Assembly: GCF_019263705.2 (NCBI RefSeq)
Contig: NZ_JADQDK010000001.1
Location: 4,898,001 to 4,962,000, forward strand
DNA: 64,000 bases
Direction: 5' to 3'
From: Pseudonocardia abyssalis
Lineage (GTDB): Bacteria; Actinomycetota; Actinomycetes; Mycobacteriales; Pseudonocardiaceae
Shown: positions 9,809 through 17,765 of the stretch, in pieces
How the letters are laid out: every line of letters begins with the position of its first letter
How positions within the stretch are numbered: position 1 is the first letter of the stretch
Translations under genes and position numbers: made by a program
Notes under the pieces: generated by a model
Databases searched by the model: none
What the model was told of the DNA's origin: nothing
The model's input: the letters and a program-made list of their open reading frames with translations, nothing else

Positions 9809-9982
9809 ATGAGCACGACCGACGCCCGTCCCCACCGCTCGGCCACGGACCACTCCCCCGGCCCGGGGGTCGGTGATGAGTACGCCGACGGGCGCGAGTC
9901 CGTGGAGGCACCCCGGCGACACGTCCTGGTCCGCATCGCCGACGCCGTTCGTGCCGCGCACGCGGCGGCGGTGCCGTTCTGA
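9809..9982 (+). CDS. hypothetical small protein
   Basis: An open frame of 57 codons starting ATGAGCACGACCGAC. The first half is polar and disordered in character, and the second half (RRHVLVRIADAVRAAHAAA) could form an amphipathic helix. No clear ribosome binding site and no recognised family. It lies between divergent sulfur genes and converges on the SQR gene. Treat as possible only. Confidence 0.3.
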   Translation: MSTTDARPHRSATDHSPGPGVGDEYADGRESVEAPRRHVLVRIADAVRAAHAAAVPF

Positions 9983-10012
9983 CCACGCCCGGAGGCGCGG
10001 GCGGGCCAGCGG

Positions 10013-11206
10013 TCATGCGACGCCGCGCAGCATCCCCTGCCAGTAGAGCGCCGGGAGGCCGTAGCGCTTGAGGTACCACATGTCGCGCCGCTCCTTGATG
10101 GTGTCGATCACCGGGATCGACGGCGTCGGCTTCATCGAATAGTCGAACTCGGCGAGCAGCATCGCGTGCCGGGACGTGGTGAGCGGACAGGACGCGTAGC
10201 CGCCGTAGCGGGCCGAGGGCGCCCGGCCGGCCATGACGTCGACCAGGTTGGCGACGACGACCGGGGCCTGCTTGCGGATCGCGGCGCCGGTCTTGGAGTT
10301 CGGACTGGACCCGGCGTCGCCCAGGGCGAACACGTCCGGGTACCGGGTGTGCTGCATGGTGTGCTTGTCGATCTCGACGTAGCCGGCCGGGTTGGCCGGG
10401 TCGGCGAGCGGGCTCTTCTTCACCCAGTCCGGCGCGGACTGCGGCGGGACCATGTGCATGACGTCGTAACCGAGCGTGGCCTCGGTGTCGTTCGCGCGGT
10501 CCGCGATGGTGACCTCCCGCGCGTCGGGGTTGACGCTGATCGCCTCGCTCTGCAGGTGCACCGTGATGCCGTAGCGGTTCGCCACCCCGACCAGGATGTC
10601 GGAGAACTCCTTGACGCCGAACATCCCCGGGGTGGGGAGCACGAGGTGGATGTCCATCTTGTCCAGCACGCCCTGCTCGCGCCAGTAGTCGGCAGCGAGG
10701 TAGGCGATCTTCTGCGGCGCTCCCGCACACTTGATCGGCCCGGCCGGCATGGTGAAGACCGCCGTGCCCGAGCGCGTGTCCCGGATGAACTTCCACGTCG
10801 CCGGGGCGAGTTCGTAGAGGTAGTTGCTCGACACCCCGTCACGCCCGAGGGTCTGCCCGAGCCCGGTGATCTTCTCCCAGTCGAGCTGGATCCCCGGACA
10901 CATGACCAGGTACTCGTAGTCGACGTGCGAGCCGTCGTCGAGGGCGACCTGCTTCGCGTCGGGGTCGACCCCGACCGCGGCGCGCCGGATCCACGTCACG
11001 CCCTTGGGCATCACCGCCGACTGCGATCTCGCACTGGCCTCGACGGGCGCCCGACCGCCACCGACGAGCGTCCACAGCGGCTGGTAGTAGTGCGTCGACG
11101 CCGGGTCGACGACGGCGACGTCGGTCTGGCCCTGACGCTTCAGGCGGGCGGCGACGGTGAGTCCGGCACTGCCCCCACCGACGATGACGATCTTGTGTCG
11201 AGCCAT
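10013..11206 (-). CDS. type II sulfide:quinone oxidoreductase (SQR)
   Basis: A 397-residue FAD flavoprotein. The Rossmann motif VIVGGGSAGLTVAARL binds FAD at the N-terminus. The two cysteines that form the sulfide-oxidising pair are in IKCAGAPQK (C160) and YASCPLTT (C340), both diagnostic of the SQOR-type (type II) group. LGDAGSSPNSKTGAA is the FAD/quinone-side motif. The enzyme oxidises sulfide, passes electrons to menaquinone at the membrane and hands sulfane sulfur to an acceptor, which the CstB-like enzyme encoded divergently could oxidise. An ATGT-N4-ACAT site lies 20 bases before the ATG. Confidence 0.93.
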   Translation of the reverse strand: MARHKIVIVGGGSAGLTVAARLKRQGQTDVAVVDPASTHYYQPLWTLVGGGRAPVEASARSQSAVMPKGVTWIRRAAVGVDPDAKQVALDDGSHVDYEYLVMCPGIQLDWEKITGLGQTLGRDGVSSNYLYELAPATWKFIRDTRSGTAVFTMPAGPIKCAGAPQKIAYLAADYWREQGVLDKMDIHLVLPTPGMFGVKEFSDILVGVANRYGITVHLQSEAISVNPDAREVTIADRANDTEATLGYDVMHMVPPQSAPDWVKKSPLADPANPAGYVEIDKHTMQHTRYPDVFALGDAGSSPNSKTGAAIRKQAPVVVANLVDVMAGRAPSARYGGYASCPLTTSRHAMLLAEFDYSMKPTPSIPVIDTIKERRDMWYLKRYGLPALYWQGMLRGVA

Positions 11207-11225
11207 GGCCGACCCCTTTCCGTCG

Positions 11226-11239
11226 AATGTACGGACATC
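11226..11239. promoter_or_regulatory. ATGTACGGACAT palindrome, site B (SQR promoter)
   Basis: AATGTACGGACATC contains the exact core ATGT-ACGG-ACAT. It lies 20 bases upstream of the SQR start codon on the minus strand, so it probably overlaps the promoter or transcript start. The identical core recurs at 11373 in the same 195-base divergent intergenic region. Confidence 0.6.
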
Positions 11240-11370
11240 TGACCGTATCGTTCAGTGGTTGGGATCACAACCTGCCGGCTCGCATCCGATGACTGCCCGC
11301 GCGTGGTTCGATGCCGATCTGACGGGTTCGACTTGACCGCGAGAGGCGCTGACGCCTACCGTCCCCGAGT

Positions 11371-11386
11371 AGATGTACGGACATTT
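11371..11386. promoter_or_regulatory. ATGTACGGACAT palindrome, site C (second CstB-like gene)
   Basis: AGATGTACGGACATTT carries the same 12-base core as site B and ends 15 bases before the ATG of the CstB-like gene at 11402, just ahead of its GGAGGG ribosome binding site. With sites A and B it defines a likely regulon of rhodanese-tauE, SQR and CstB-like genes. Confidence 0.6.
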
Positions 11387-11401
11387 CAACGGAGGGTCCG
11401 C

Positions 11402-12760
11402 ATGGTGAACGTCGAAGTGATCCCCACCGAGGAACTCGGGGACCGCAGCTACCTCGCGCACGACGGTGTGGTGGCGGTGGTCGTCGACCCGCAGCGCGAC
11501 ATCGACCGCGTCGAGACGCTGCTCGCCGAGCGCGGTCTGACGGTGGAGCTGGTGGTCGAGACCCACATCCACAACGACTACGTCACCGGTGGCTTCCAGC
11601 TCGCCGCGCGCACCGGTGCGCGCTACGTCGTCAACGCCGAGGACCCGGTCACGTTCGACCGGGTCGCGGTCCGCGCGGGCGACGAGCTGACCGCCGGGGC
11701 GATGACGGTGCGGGTCGTCGCGACGCCCGGCCACACCTTCACCCACCTCGCGTACGTGATCAGCGACGGTGACGGCCCGCCCGCGGTGTTCACCGGCGGG
11801 TCGCTGCTCTACGGCAGCGTCGGGCGCACCGACCTGGTCGACCCCGCCCGCACCGACGAACTCACCCGCGCCCAGTACCACTCGGCCCGCCACCTCGCGG
11901 AGAGCCTGCCCGGCGAGACCGCGGTGTACCCGACCCACGGCTTCGGCAGCTTCTGCTCCGCGGGACCGACCGCAGGCGGCCCGAGCGGGACCATCGCCGA
12001 CGAACGGACCCGCAACGACGCCGTCCTGGAGCCCGACGAGGACGCCTTCGTGGCCCGCCTCGTCGCCGGTCTCACCGCCTACCCGGCCTACTACGCGCAC
12101 ATGGCGCCGGTGAACCTGCACGGGCCCGCGCCCGTCGACCTCTCACCGCTGCCGACGCTCGATCCCGCCGAGCTCGCCAAGCGGATCGACGCCGGCGAGT
12201 GGGTCGTGGACCTGCGCGACCGCACCGCCTACGCCGCCGAACACCTCACCGGCAGCGTCGGCATCGGACTGGGCCCGCAGTTCGCCACCTGGCTCGGCTG
12301 GGTCATCCCCTGGGACACCCCGCTCACCCTGATCGGTGAGAGCGCCGAACAGGTCGCCGACGCCCAGCGCCAGCTCGTGCGGATCGGCATCGACCGACCC
12401 GCGGGCCGGGCCACCGGCACCGTCGACGCCCTCGCCGACGGCCGCCCCACCCGCAGCTACCCCACCGCCACCTTCGACGACCTCCACGCGGGCCGCGGCG
12501 ACCGCGCCGAGGAGCCCGTCGTCGTCGACGTCCGACGCGACGACGAGTACGCCGTCGCCCACATCCGCGGGGCCCTGCACATCCCACTGCCGGAGCTGGC
12601 CGCCCGCCTCGACGAACTGCCCGACCGGCAGCTCTGGGTGCACTGCCAGAGCGCCTACCGCGCCTCCATCGGCGCCAGCCTGCTCGATCGCGCCGGCTTC
12701 GACGTCGTCCTCGTCGCCGACGAGTTCCCGCACGCCCAGGAACTCGGCCTCACCGACTGA
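11402..12760 (+). CDS. CstB-like persulfide dioxygenase-rhodanese fusion (copy 2)
   Basis: A 452-residue paralogue of the protein at 314 with the same order: metallo-beta-lactamase domain with THIHND (H55, H57), PGH (H111) and GRTD (D144), an inactive rhodanese-like domain (about 260-335) and a C-terminal rhodanese with VHCQSAYRAS (C415). It would oxidise glutathione-like or protein persulfides produced by SQR. The ATG at 11402 follows GGAGGG; longer frames run into the operator. It is divergent from the SQR gene, sharing an intergenic region with two copies of one palindrome. The two copies differ in operator type, so they may answer different signals. Confidence 0.88.
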   Translation: MVNVEVIPTEELGDRSYLAHDGVVAVVVDPQRDIDRVETLLAERGLTVELVVETHIHNDYVTGGFQLAARTGARYVVNAEDPVTFDRVAVRAGDELTAGAMTVRVVATPGHTFTHLAYVISDGDGPPAVFTGGSLLYGSVGRTDLVDPARTDELTRAQYHSARHLAESLPGETAVYPTHGFGSFCSAGPTAGGPSGTIADERTRNDAVLEPDEDAFVARLVAGLTAYPAYYAHMAPVNLHGPAPVDLSPLPTLDPAELAKRIDAGEWVVDLRDRTAYAAEHLTGSVGIGLGPQFATWLGWVIPWDTPLTLIGESAEQVADAQRQLVRIGIDRPAGRATGTVDALADGRPTRSYPTATFDDLHAGRGDRAEEPVVVDVRRDDEYAVAHIRGALHIPLPELAARLDELPDRQLWVHCQSAYRASIGASLLDRAGFDVVLVADEFPHAQELGLTD

Positions 12761-12835
12761 GCGGAGCGCCCACCCGGTCGTCCGCGCCGCATCCGACGCC
12801 GAGCCGGACCCACGACATCGACGTACCGACTCGAT

Positions 12836-12851
12836 ATACCCCTACCGGGTA
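12836..12851. promoter_or_regulatory. possible third CstR/CsoR-type operator
   Basis: ATACCCCTACCGGGTA, followed by G, resembles the sites at 1733 and 6689 but has one extra base between the arms and ends GTAG instead of GTAT. It sits 56 bases upstream of the membrane rhodanese start. It also contains the smaller palindrome CTACCGGGTAG. Weaker evidence than the other two. Confidence 0.4.
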
Positions 12852-12907
12852 GGGAATGCACCACCCCCCGACCACCGGAAACCGTTCCCCCGACAGGAGA
12901 TCACCAC

Positions 12908-13576
12908 GTGACCCGCACCCCCTCCGGCCGCTCCGACGAGACCCGGACAGTGGACCCGTCGACGCTGATGACCTGGGTCGAACGGGCCGCCGACGTCCCC
13001 GATGGCCCGATGGTCATCGACGTCCGGAGCATCGCCGAGTACGACACCGTGCACATCCGCGGCTCCTACCACGTGCCGGCGCAGACTCTCGCCGAGCACA
13101 CGGCCGAGCTCGCCCGCCACCTCGACGACCCGTCGAGCCCCGTCGTCCTGGTCTGCCAGTCCGGCGTCCGCGCCGAGCAGGCACGCCGACACCTCGCCGC
13201 CGCCGGCCTCGACCACGCGCACGTCCTCGACGGTGGCGTTCCGGCCTACGCCGCCGCCGGCGGCGACGTCGTCCGCGGCCGCCGCGTCTGGGCGCTGGAG
13301 CGTCAGGTGCGCCTCGCCGCCGGTAGCCTCGTACTGGCCGGCCTCGGCGCCGGCCGGTTCCTCCACCCGAACGCCCGCCTGCTCGCCGCAGGCATCGGTG
13401 CCGGACTGACGTTCTCGGCCCTGTCCGACACCTGCGCCATGGGGTCGATGCTGGCCCGGCTCCCGATCAACCGGGACAGCGCAGACCCGACCGTCTCCGC
13501 GACCGTCGCCGCGCTGAGGGAACGACCTGCCCGAGGATCGTCCGCTGCCGCCGCCGACCCGGCTGTCGCGACCTGA
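12908..13576 (+). CDS. membrane-anchored rhodanese (YgaP-like)
   Basis: A 222-residue fusion. Residues about 15-120 form a rhodanese domain with MVIDVRSIAEYDTVHIRGS and the active-site loop CQSGVRAEQ (C83). Residues about 135-190 form a DUF2892-type membrane module with two helices and the ending DTCAMGSMLARLPINR seen in YgaP-like proteins. It would present a persulfide-carrying domain at the inner face of the membrane. The GTG follows ACAGGAG. YgaP-like proteins can export or relay sulfane sulfur; the partner here may be the SQR. A possible CstR-type operator lies upstream. Confidence 0.88.
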   Translation: MTRTPSGRSDETRTVDPSTLMTWVERAADVPDGPMVIDVRSIAEYDTVHIRGSYHVPAQTLAEHTAELARHLDDPSSPVVLVCQSGVRAEQARRHLAAAGLDHAHVLDGGVPAYAAAGGDVVRGRRVWALERQVRLAAGSLVLAGLGAGRFLHPNARLLAAGIGAGLTFSALSDTCAMGSMLARLPINRDSADPTVSATVAALRERPARGSSAAAADPAVAT

Positions 13577-13676
13577 CGAGTCTGCTCGGTGAACCACCTG
13601 GCCCCGGATGGTCAGGAGCGACACACCTGGAGCATCTGGGATCCGTCTGACGAGCCGAGCCGCTGCTGTGGAACGG

Positions 13677-13886
13677 TCACCCCCTCACGGGGAGCGCCGT
13701 AGCGGGCCAGTCCAGGAGCCCTACGCCGAGCATCGCGACGTGCAGCGTCAGCCGCACTTCGGCGTCGGTGGGGTCCAGATCGGTCGCCGTGCGGGCGCGC
13801 GCGAGCCCGTTAGGCCCACCTGCGCCGAGGTAGATCTCCACGGGCGTCAGCAGCACCGACGCCCGGCCGCGAGTGGTCTGCACGCT
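13677..13886 (-). pseudogene. possible C-terminal remnant of a PucR-type regulator
   Basis: The minus-strand frame ends with ARTATDLDPTDAEVRLTLHV, which resembles the last helix-turn-helix segment of PucR/CdaR regulators (a GLDLxDPEDRLxLHLAL pattern). Nothing matching the rest of such a protein is present upstream. The 423-base stretch 13577-13999 holds no other coding signal that I can support. Low confidence; it could be a chance similarity. Confidence 0.3.
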
Positions 13887-13999
13887 TCGGGCCCGGCGGA
13901 GCGGACTTGAGCTCAGCACCCCTTGAGCATGATCTCCTTGTACCTCTCCCCATCGATTCCGACTTCCCTGCTCGGCACAACCTTCAGGCAGGTGCACCT

Positions 14000-14560
14000 G
14001 TGTCCGACCCGTCCGTGACCGACCCCTCCGTGACCGGACAGCCGGCGACGATCCCCGCGTCGTACCGCTCGCTCGCGCAGGCTGTGGCGATCCTGCGCAT
14101 CTTCTTCGGCGTGATCTGGCTGAGCAACGGCATCGCCAAGCTCGTCGACGTGGGTTCCTACGACCTCGGCTTCGCGACGTTCGGGCTGCTCTGGCTGCCT
14201 CAGGCCGAGTACATCGCCGACGACGCCTCCGGCACCACATTCCTCGGCCCTGTCGGCGCCTTCTACCAATCGGTGGTGCTGCCCAACTTCGGCTTCTTCG
14301 GCACCTTCCTCACGATCGTCGAGATCGCCGCGGGTCTGGCCCTGCTGTTCGGGGTGGTCACCCGCGCCGCGGCACTGGGCACGCTGCTGTTGATCGGCCC
14401 GATCTGGGTCATGTACCTGGCATCGGCGGCCACGCAGTACCTGTGGACCTACCCGGTCGACCTGCTCCCGCTGCTGCTGCTCGCGATCTTCCCGGCGGGC
14501 CGCATGTGGGGTCTCGACGGGCGTCTGGCCGCCCGCTTCGGCGATCGGTGGCCGTTCTGA
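14000..14560 (+). CDS. DoxX-family membrane protein
   Basis: A 186-residue integral membrane protein with four predicted helices. The first contains the family start ILRIFFGVIWLSNGIAKL, and the others are around VVLPNFGFFGTFLTIVEIA, AAALGTLLLIGPIWVMYL and PVDLLPLLLLAIFPAG. DoxX-type proteins occur in thiosulfate:quinone oxidoreductase (DoxDA) and in redox complexes that handle thiols. The GTG at 14000 is chosen because the frame upstream (from 13907) lacks family similarity; an earlier start is possible. In this context it could link thiosulfate or thiol oxidation to the quinone pool, which is inference. Confidence 0.75.
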   Translation: MSDPSVTDPSVTGQPATIPASYRSLAQAVAILRIFFGVIWLSNGIAKLVDVGSYDLGFATFGLLWLPQAEYIADDASGTTFLGPVGAFYQSVVLPNFGFFGTFLTIVEIAAGLALLFGVVTRAAALGTLLLIGPIWVMYLASAATQYLWTYPVDLLPLLLLAIFPAGRMWGLDGRLAARFGDRWPF

Positions 14561-14584
14561 AGCGCGCAGCGCGGCGGGCCGCCG

Positions 14585-15214
14585 TCACTCGCGACGCAGA
14601 GCCAGCCAGGTGAACGGCTGCACCGCGCCCCACGGTGTGCGGTGCTCCTCGCGGCGCTGCGCGACGACCCGCAGGCCGGACCCCGGACCGGCGCCCAGTT
14701 CAGCCGCGAGCGCTTCGGGCGAGTAGCGGGCCGTGGGAAGCCCCGAACAGGACTCCGGACCGTCGGCGGCGAACGTCCCGACCACCACCAGCGCGTCCGG
14801 GGTGAGCGCGGAGTCCAGCAGGTCCCGGTAACGCTGGCGATCCGCCGCATCGGTGAGGAAGTGGAACACCGCGCGGTCGTGCCACAGACCGAACCGGTGG
14901 TCCGGCACCCAGTCCAGAACATCGGAGACGACACAACGCAGCCGGGATGCGTCGGCACCGAGGCGTTCCCGGGTATGAGCAAGCCCGTCGTCGGACACGT
15001 CGAGCACCGTGACGTCGACGAAGCCGCGCTCCAGCAGCACGTCGGCCAGTCGGGACGCGCCTGCGCCCACGTCGACGGCCGGCCGCCCTGGGTCCGCTCC
15101 CCCAGCGTCGATCAGCGCGATCGAGCAGGTCGGCTCGATGGAGAACCAGCTGACCTCGGCGTCGCCGCGCTGCGTGTAGGTGTCGCGCCAGTGCGCCGCT
15201 CGCTCGCTCGTCAT
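14585..15214 (-). CDS. class I SAM-dependent methyltransferase
   Basis: A soluble protein of about 209 residues with the SAM-binding motif PAVDVGAGASRLAD, the acidic residue after strand two (VTVLDVSDDGL) and the post-motif LRCVVSDVLDW. The N-terminal HWRDTYTQRGDAEVSWF pattern is common in small-molecule methyltransferases of the thiopurine/tellurite-like group. The substrate cannot be named; thiol methylation would fit the neighbourhood but is a guess. The ATG at 15214 gives the family start; ATG at 15235 would add seven residues. It is divergent from the ArsR-rhodanese gene. Confidence 0.85.
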   Translation of the reverse strand: MTSERAAHWRDTYTQRGDAEVSWFSIEPTCSIALIDAGGADPGRPAVDVGAGASRLADVLLERGFVDVTVLDVSDDGLAHTRERLGADASRLRCVVSDVLDWVPDHRFGLWHDRAVFHFLTDAADRQRYRDLLDSALTPDALVVVGTFAADGPESCSGLPTARYSPEALAAELGAGPGSGLRVVAQRREEHRTPWGAVQPFTWLALRRE

Positions 15215-15450
15215 CGTGTTCCGCATCCGGCCCATCGTACGTTATTCCAACGATCAATGGATTAGTATGACCGAGGTTGCACGAGCCCCACCACCCGCCG
15301 ACCGGTCGCCCGACGGAACCTCACTGCGACGCTCTGTCGCGCCGCTACGCGGCGGGCTGCCCACAGGGCTCGATCACCTCCCCCGCCACGTCGTCGACCA
15401 CCCGTGTGGCGACACCGACTACCGTGATCCACGGATCTATGGAGGATGAC

Positions 15451-16146
15451 GTGGGCGACCGCTCAGCGAAGACGAACCTGCTCGACGAGCTGGCCCGGGT
15501 GGGCAAGGCTCTCGGCAGCGGTACGCGACTGGAGCTGCTCGACCTGCTCACGCAGGGACCGCGGTCGGTCGCCGACCTCGCCGCGGCCGCCGGGCTGGGC
15601 CTGACCACGACCTCGGCCCACCTGCAGACGCTGCGCCGCGGCGGTCTCGTCACCGGGGACCGGGACGGCACCACCATCCGGTACCGGCTCTCCGGGCCCG
15701 ACGTCGCGGCCCTGCTCGCCGCGGTGCGCGCCGTGGCGACCGTCCACCTGCCCGACGTCGTCGCCGCGCGCGACCGCTACCTCGGCCTCCCGACCACCGA
15801 CGACCCGGCCCGCGACGACCCCGCCCGCGAGGAGATCGGCCGCGACGAGCTGCTGCGCCGGGCCCGGGCCGGCGAGATCGTCGTGCTCGACGTGCGGCCC
15901 AGGTCCGAGTATCGGGCCGGGCACATCCCGGGGGCTGTCTCCATCCCGGCCGACGAGCTGGCCGACCGGCTCGACGAGCTCCCGGACGACGTCGACGTGG
16001 TGGCCTACTGCCGTGGCGCCTGGTGCGTTCTCTCCCACGACGCCGTCCGGCTGCTCACCGCCCGGGGACACCGGGCGTACCGGCTCGTCGACGGGATGCT
16101 GGAGTGGCGCCTCGACGACCGACCGGTCGAGGTGGCGGCGGTATGA
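15451..16146 (+). CDS. ArsR-type regulator fused to a rhodanese domain
   Basis: A 231-residue protein. Residues about 5-95 are a winged helix-turn-helix of the ArsR family (LLDLLTQGPRSVADLAAAAG, TTSAHLQTLRRGGLV, IRYRLSG). Residues about 130-225 are a rhodanese domain with VVLDVRPRSEYRAGHIPGA and the active-site loop CRGAWC. The rhodanese part probably senses or accepts sulfane sulfur and alters DNA binding. The GTG at 15451 is preferred because GGAGG ends five bases before it; ATG at 15439 overlaps that site. Its stop overlaps the start of a nucleoside phosphorylase gene. It is a candidate binder of the ATGT-N4-ACAT sites; a partial match (GTACGTT, 15237-15243) lies in its own upstream region. 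Confidence 0.88.
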   Translation: MGDRSAKTNLLDELARVGKALGSGTRLELLDLLTQGPRSVADLAAAAGLGLTTTSAHLQTLRRGGLVTGDRDGTTIRYRLSGPDVAALLAAVRAVATVHLPDVVAARDRYLGLPTTDDPARDDPAREEIGRDELLRRARAGEIVVLDVRPRSEYRAGHIPGAVSIPADELADRLDELPDDVDVVAYCRGAWCVLSHDAVRLLTARGHRAYRLVDGMLEWRLDDRPVEVAAV

Positions 16147-16931
16147 CCGACGCCGACCTCCCCCTGCTGCAGGCCAAGGACCACGAGGCCCCGTCACTGT
16201 TCGAGCCGGCGAACCTGCTGCGCGAGGCCCGTCGTCAGAAGAACCTGCCCGACGTCGACGTGCCCGCGGTGGCGCTGCTCGACCCCGACGGCGACATCGT
16301 CCGCCACCTCGCCCGCACCGGCACGGGACGCCGCCACCCCGGCTGGGCCTGCTACCACACCGACATGTGGACGGTGGACGTCGACGGCACCGAGATCGGC
16401 GTCGTCGGCGTGGCCGTCGGCGCCCCGTTCGCCGTGCTCGTCGCCGAGCAGCTGGCCGCTTCCGGGGCCGAGCTCGTCATCAGCATCACCTCGGCGGGCC
16501 AGATCTCCCCGCTCGGCGCCCTGCCGTGCTTCGTGCTCATCGACCGCGCCCTGCGCGACGAGGGCACCAGCGCCCACTACCTGCCGCCGGGCCGGTGGAG
16601 CCGGCTCGACGAGACGCTCGCCGCGAAGCTCGACGGCGCCTTCACCGCACTACCCGAACCGGTGCTCACCGGGTCCTCCTGGACCACCGATGCCCCCTAC
16701 CGCGAGACCGCCGCTGCGATCGCCGCTGCGGAAGAAGACGGCATCGCCTGCGTGGAGATGGAGGCGGCCGCTCTCTACGCCTACGCCACCGCCCGCCAGC
16801 GAGCCGTCGTCTGCCTGGCCCACATCACCAACACCATGGCCACCGACGGCGACGACTTCGAGAAGGGCGCCGACAACGGGGTGCACGATGCGCTCGCCGT
16901 TGCCACCGCGGTCGCGGCGGCACTGCGCTGA
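16143..16931 (+). CDS. nucleoside phosphorylase family protein
   Basis: A 262-residue enzyme of the PNP/UDP phosphorylase superfamily, recognised by ISITSAGQI (phosphate/sugar loop), the CVEMEAAALYAYA signature near residue 205 and a conserved late histidine/aspartate region. It would cleave an N-glycosidic bond of a nucleoside with phosphate. Its ATG overlaps the stop of the ArsR-rhodanese gene (ATGA), so the two are coupled. Why a sulfur-sensing regulator is coupled to a nucleoside phosphorylase is unclear; action on a thio-nucleoside such as methylthioadenosine is one idea without direct support. Confidence 0.8.
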   Translation: MTDADLPLLQAKDHEAPSLFEPANLLREARRQKNLPDVDVPAVALLDPDGDIVRHLARTGTGRRHPGWACYHTDMWTVDVDGTEIGVVGVAVGAPFAVLVAEQLAASGAELVISITSAGQISPLGALPCFVLIDRALRDEGTSAHYLPPGRWSRLDETLAAKLDGAFTALPEPVLTGSSWTTDAPYRETAAAIAAAEEDGIACVEMEAAALYAYATARQRAVVCLAHITNTMATDGDDFEKGADNGVHDALAVATAVAAALR

Positions 16932-17111
16932 AGCATCACGCAGGTACTGCATCTCGTCGGCATTCGGCCGCGACGGCGTCCAGGCGCTCGATGTCGGCCT
17001 CGATCGTGACCAAGAGCAGCCGGGCGTACGGATCGACCAACGTGACCCGCCGGTCGACGATGCGCGATTCGCCTCCACCGGCTCGGCAGGTAGCCGCGCC
17101 GCGACTGTCAC

Positions 17112-17381
17112 CTACGTGCGGAGGACCTCCATGTCGCGGAGGGCATCGGCGAGATCCAGGAGGTCGACCTCGCCGCGGTCGGTCAGGCCCGGACGCACGA
17201 CGATGCGGGTGTAGGTCAAGGAGACCCGGTACTCCTCGTGGCCGCGATCCATCGCCGCCACGACCAGAGCGTCGGATGCCGCTTCGACCGCTCCCGCCCG
17301 CGTCGACCCAGTGCCGCCGGCCAGAGGCTGCACGTTCTCCGCTCCGGCGCTGAGCACGCCGAGCGTCCAGGTGGTGTTCAT
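17112..17381 (-). CDS. hypothetical protein
   Basis: An 89-residue frame starting MNTTWTLGVLSAGAENVQPL with an alternating beta pattern (EEYRVSLTYTRIVVRPG) and an acidic helical end. No family recognised and no good ribosome binding site. In another minus-strand frame just downstream (about 16936-17070), RLLLVTIEADIERLDAVAAE looks like part of a real protein too, so a frameshifted or decayed gene is possible. The rest of the 16932-17765 gap shows nothing certain and must hold the promoter of the dehydrogenase at 17766. Confidence 0.4.
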   Translation of the reverse strand: MNTTWTLGVLSAGAENVQPLAGGTGSTRAGAVEAASDALVVAAMDRGHEEYRVSLTYTRIVVRPGLTDRGEVDLLDLADALRDMEVLRT

Positions 17382-17765
17382 TCGCGCAGGGTCGCGGACC
17401 CGGTGCGGCCGTGTCGGCGACGCACCGAGTTGTCCACAACCCGACGCTCCTACTCGTCCTCGGGGGTTCTCCCCGAGCAGCCGAGTCGCCTGCCGCCAGG
17501 CCCGCAGTATCGAGGTGTAGGCGGTGGCGTCGCAGAGCATCCGTTCAGCAGTTCCGTGGCCCGCGCGGCCCAGAGCGCAAGTTCCACCGACCCGTGTGGG
17601 AGCCGGTGGCTCTGCGCGCTGTGTCGCTCGATGGCGCCGAACATGGCCGAGCGCGCCGAGCTTCGCGCGTTCAGGCAACTCCGCGTCCCGAATCGGAACA
17701 ACCGCGACGACGGCCTCCATGAAACGTTCGCCGTGCCGACGACGTCAACCGAAAGGCAGCGAAGC

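Noticed and set aside
15237..15243. A fourth ATGT-N4-ACAT operator before the ArsR-rhodanese gene
   Set aside because: Only GTACGTT matches; the flanking arms do not form the ATGT/ACAT inverted repeat. It is mentioned as a weak lead but not listed as a site.
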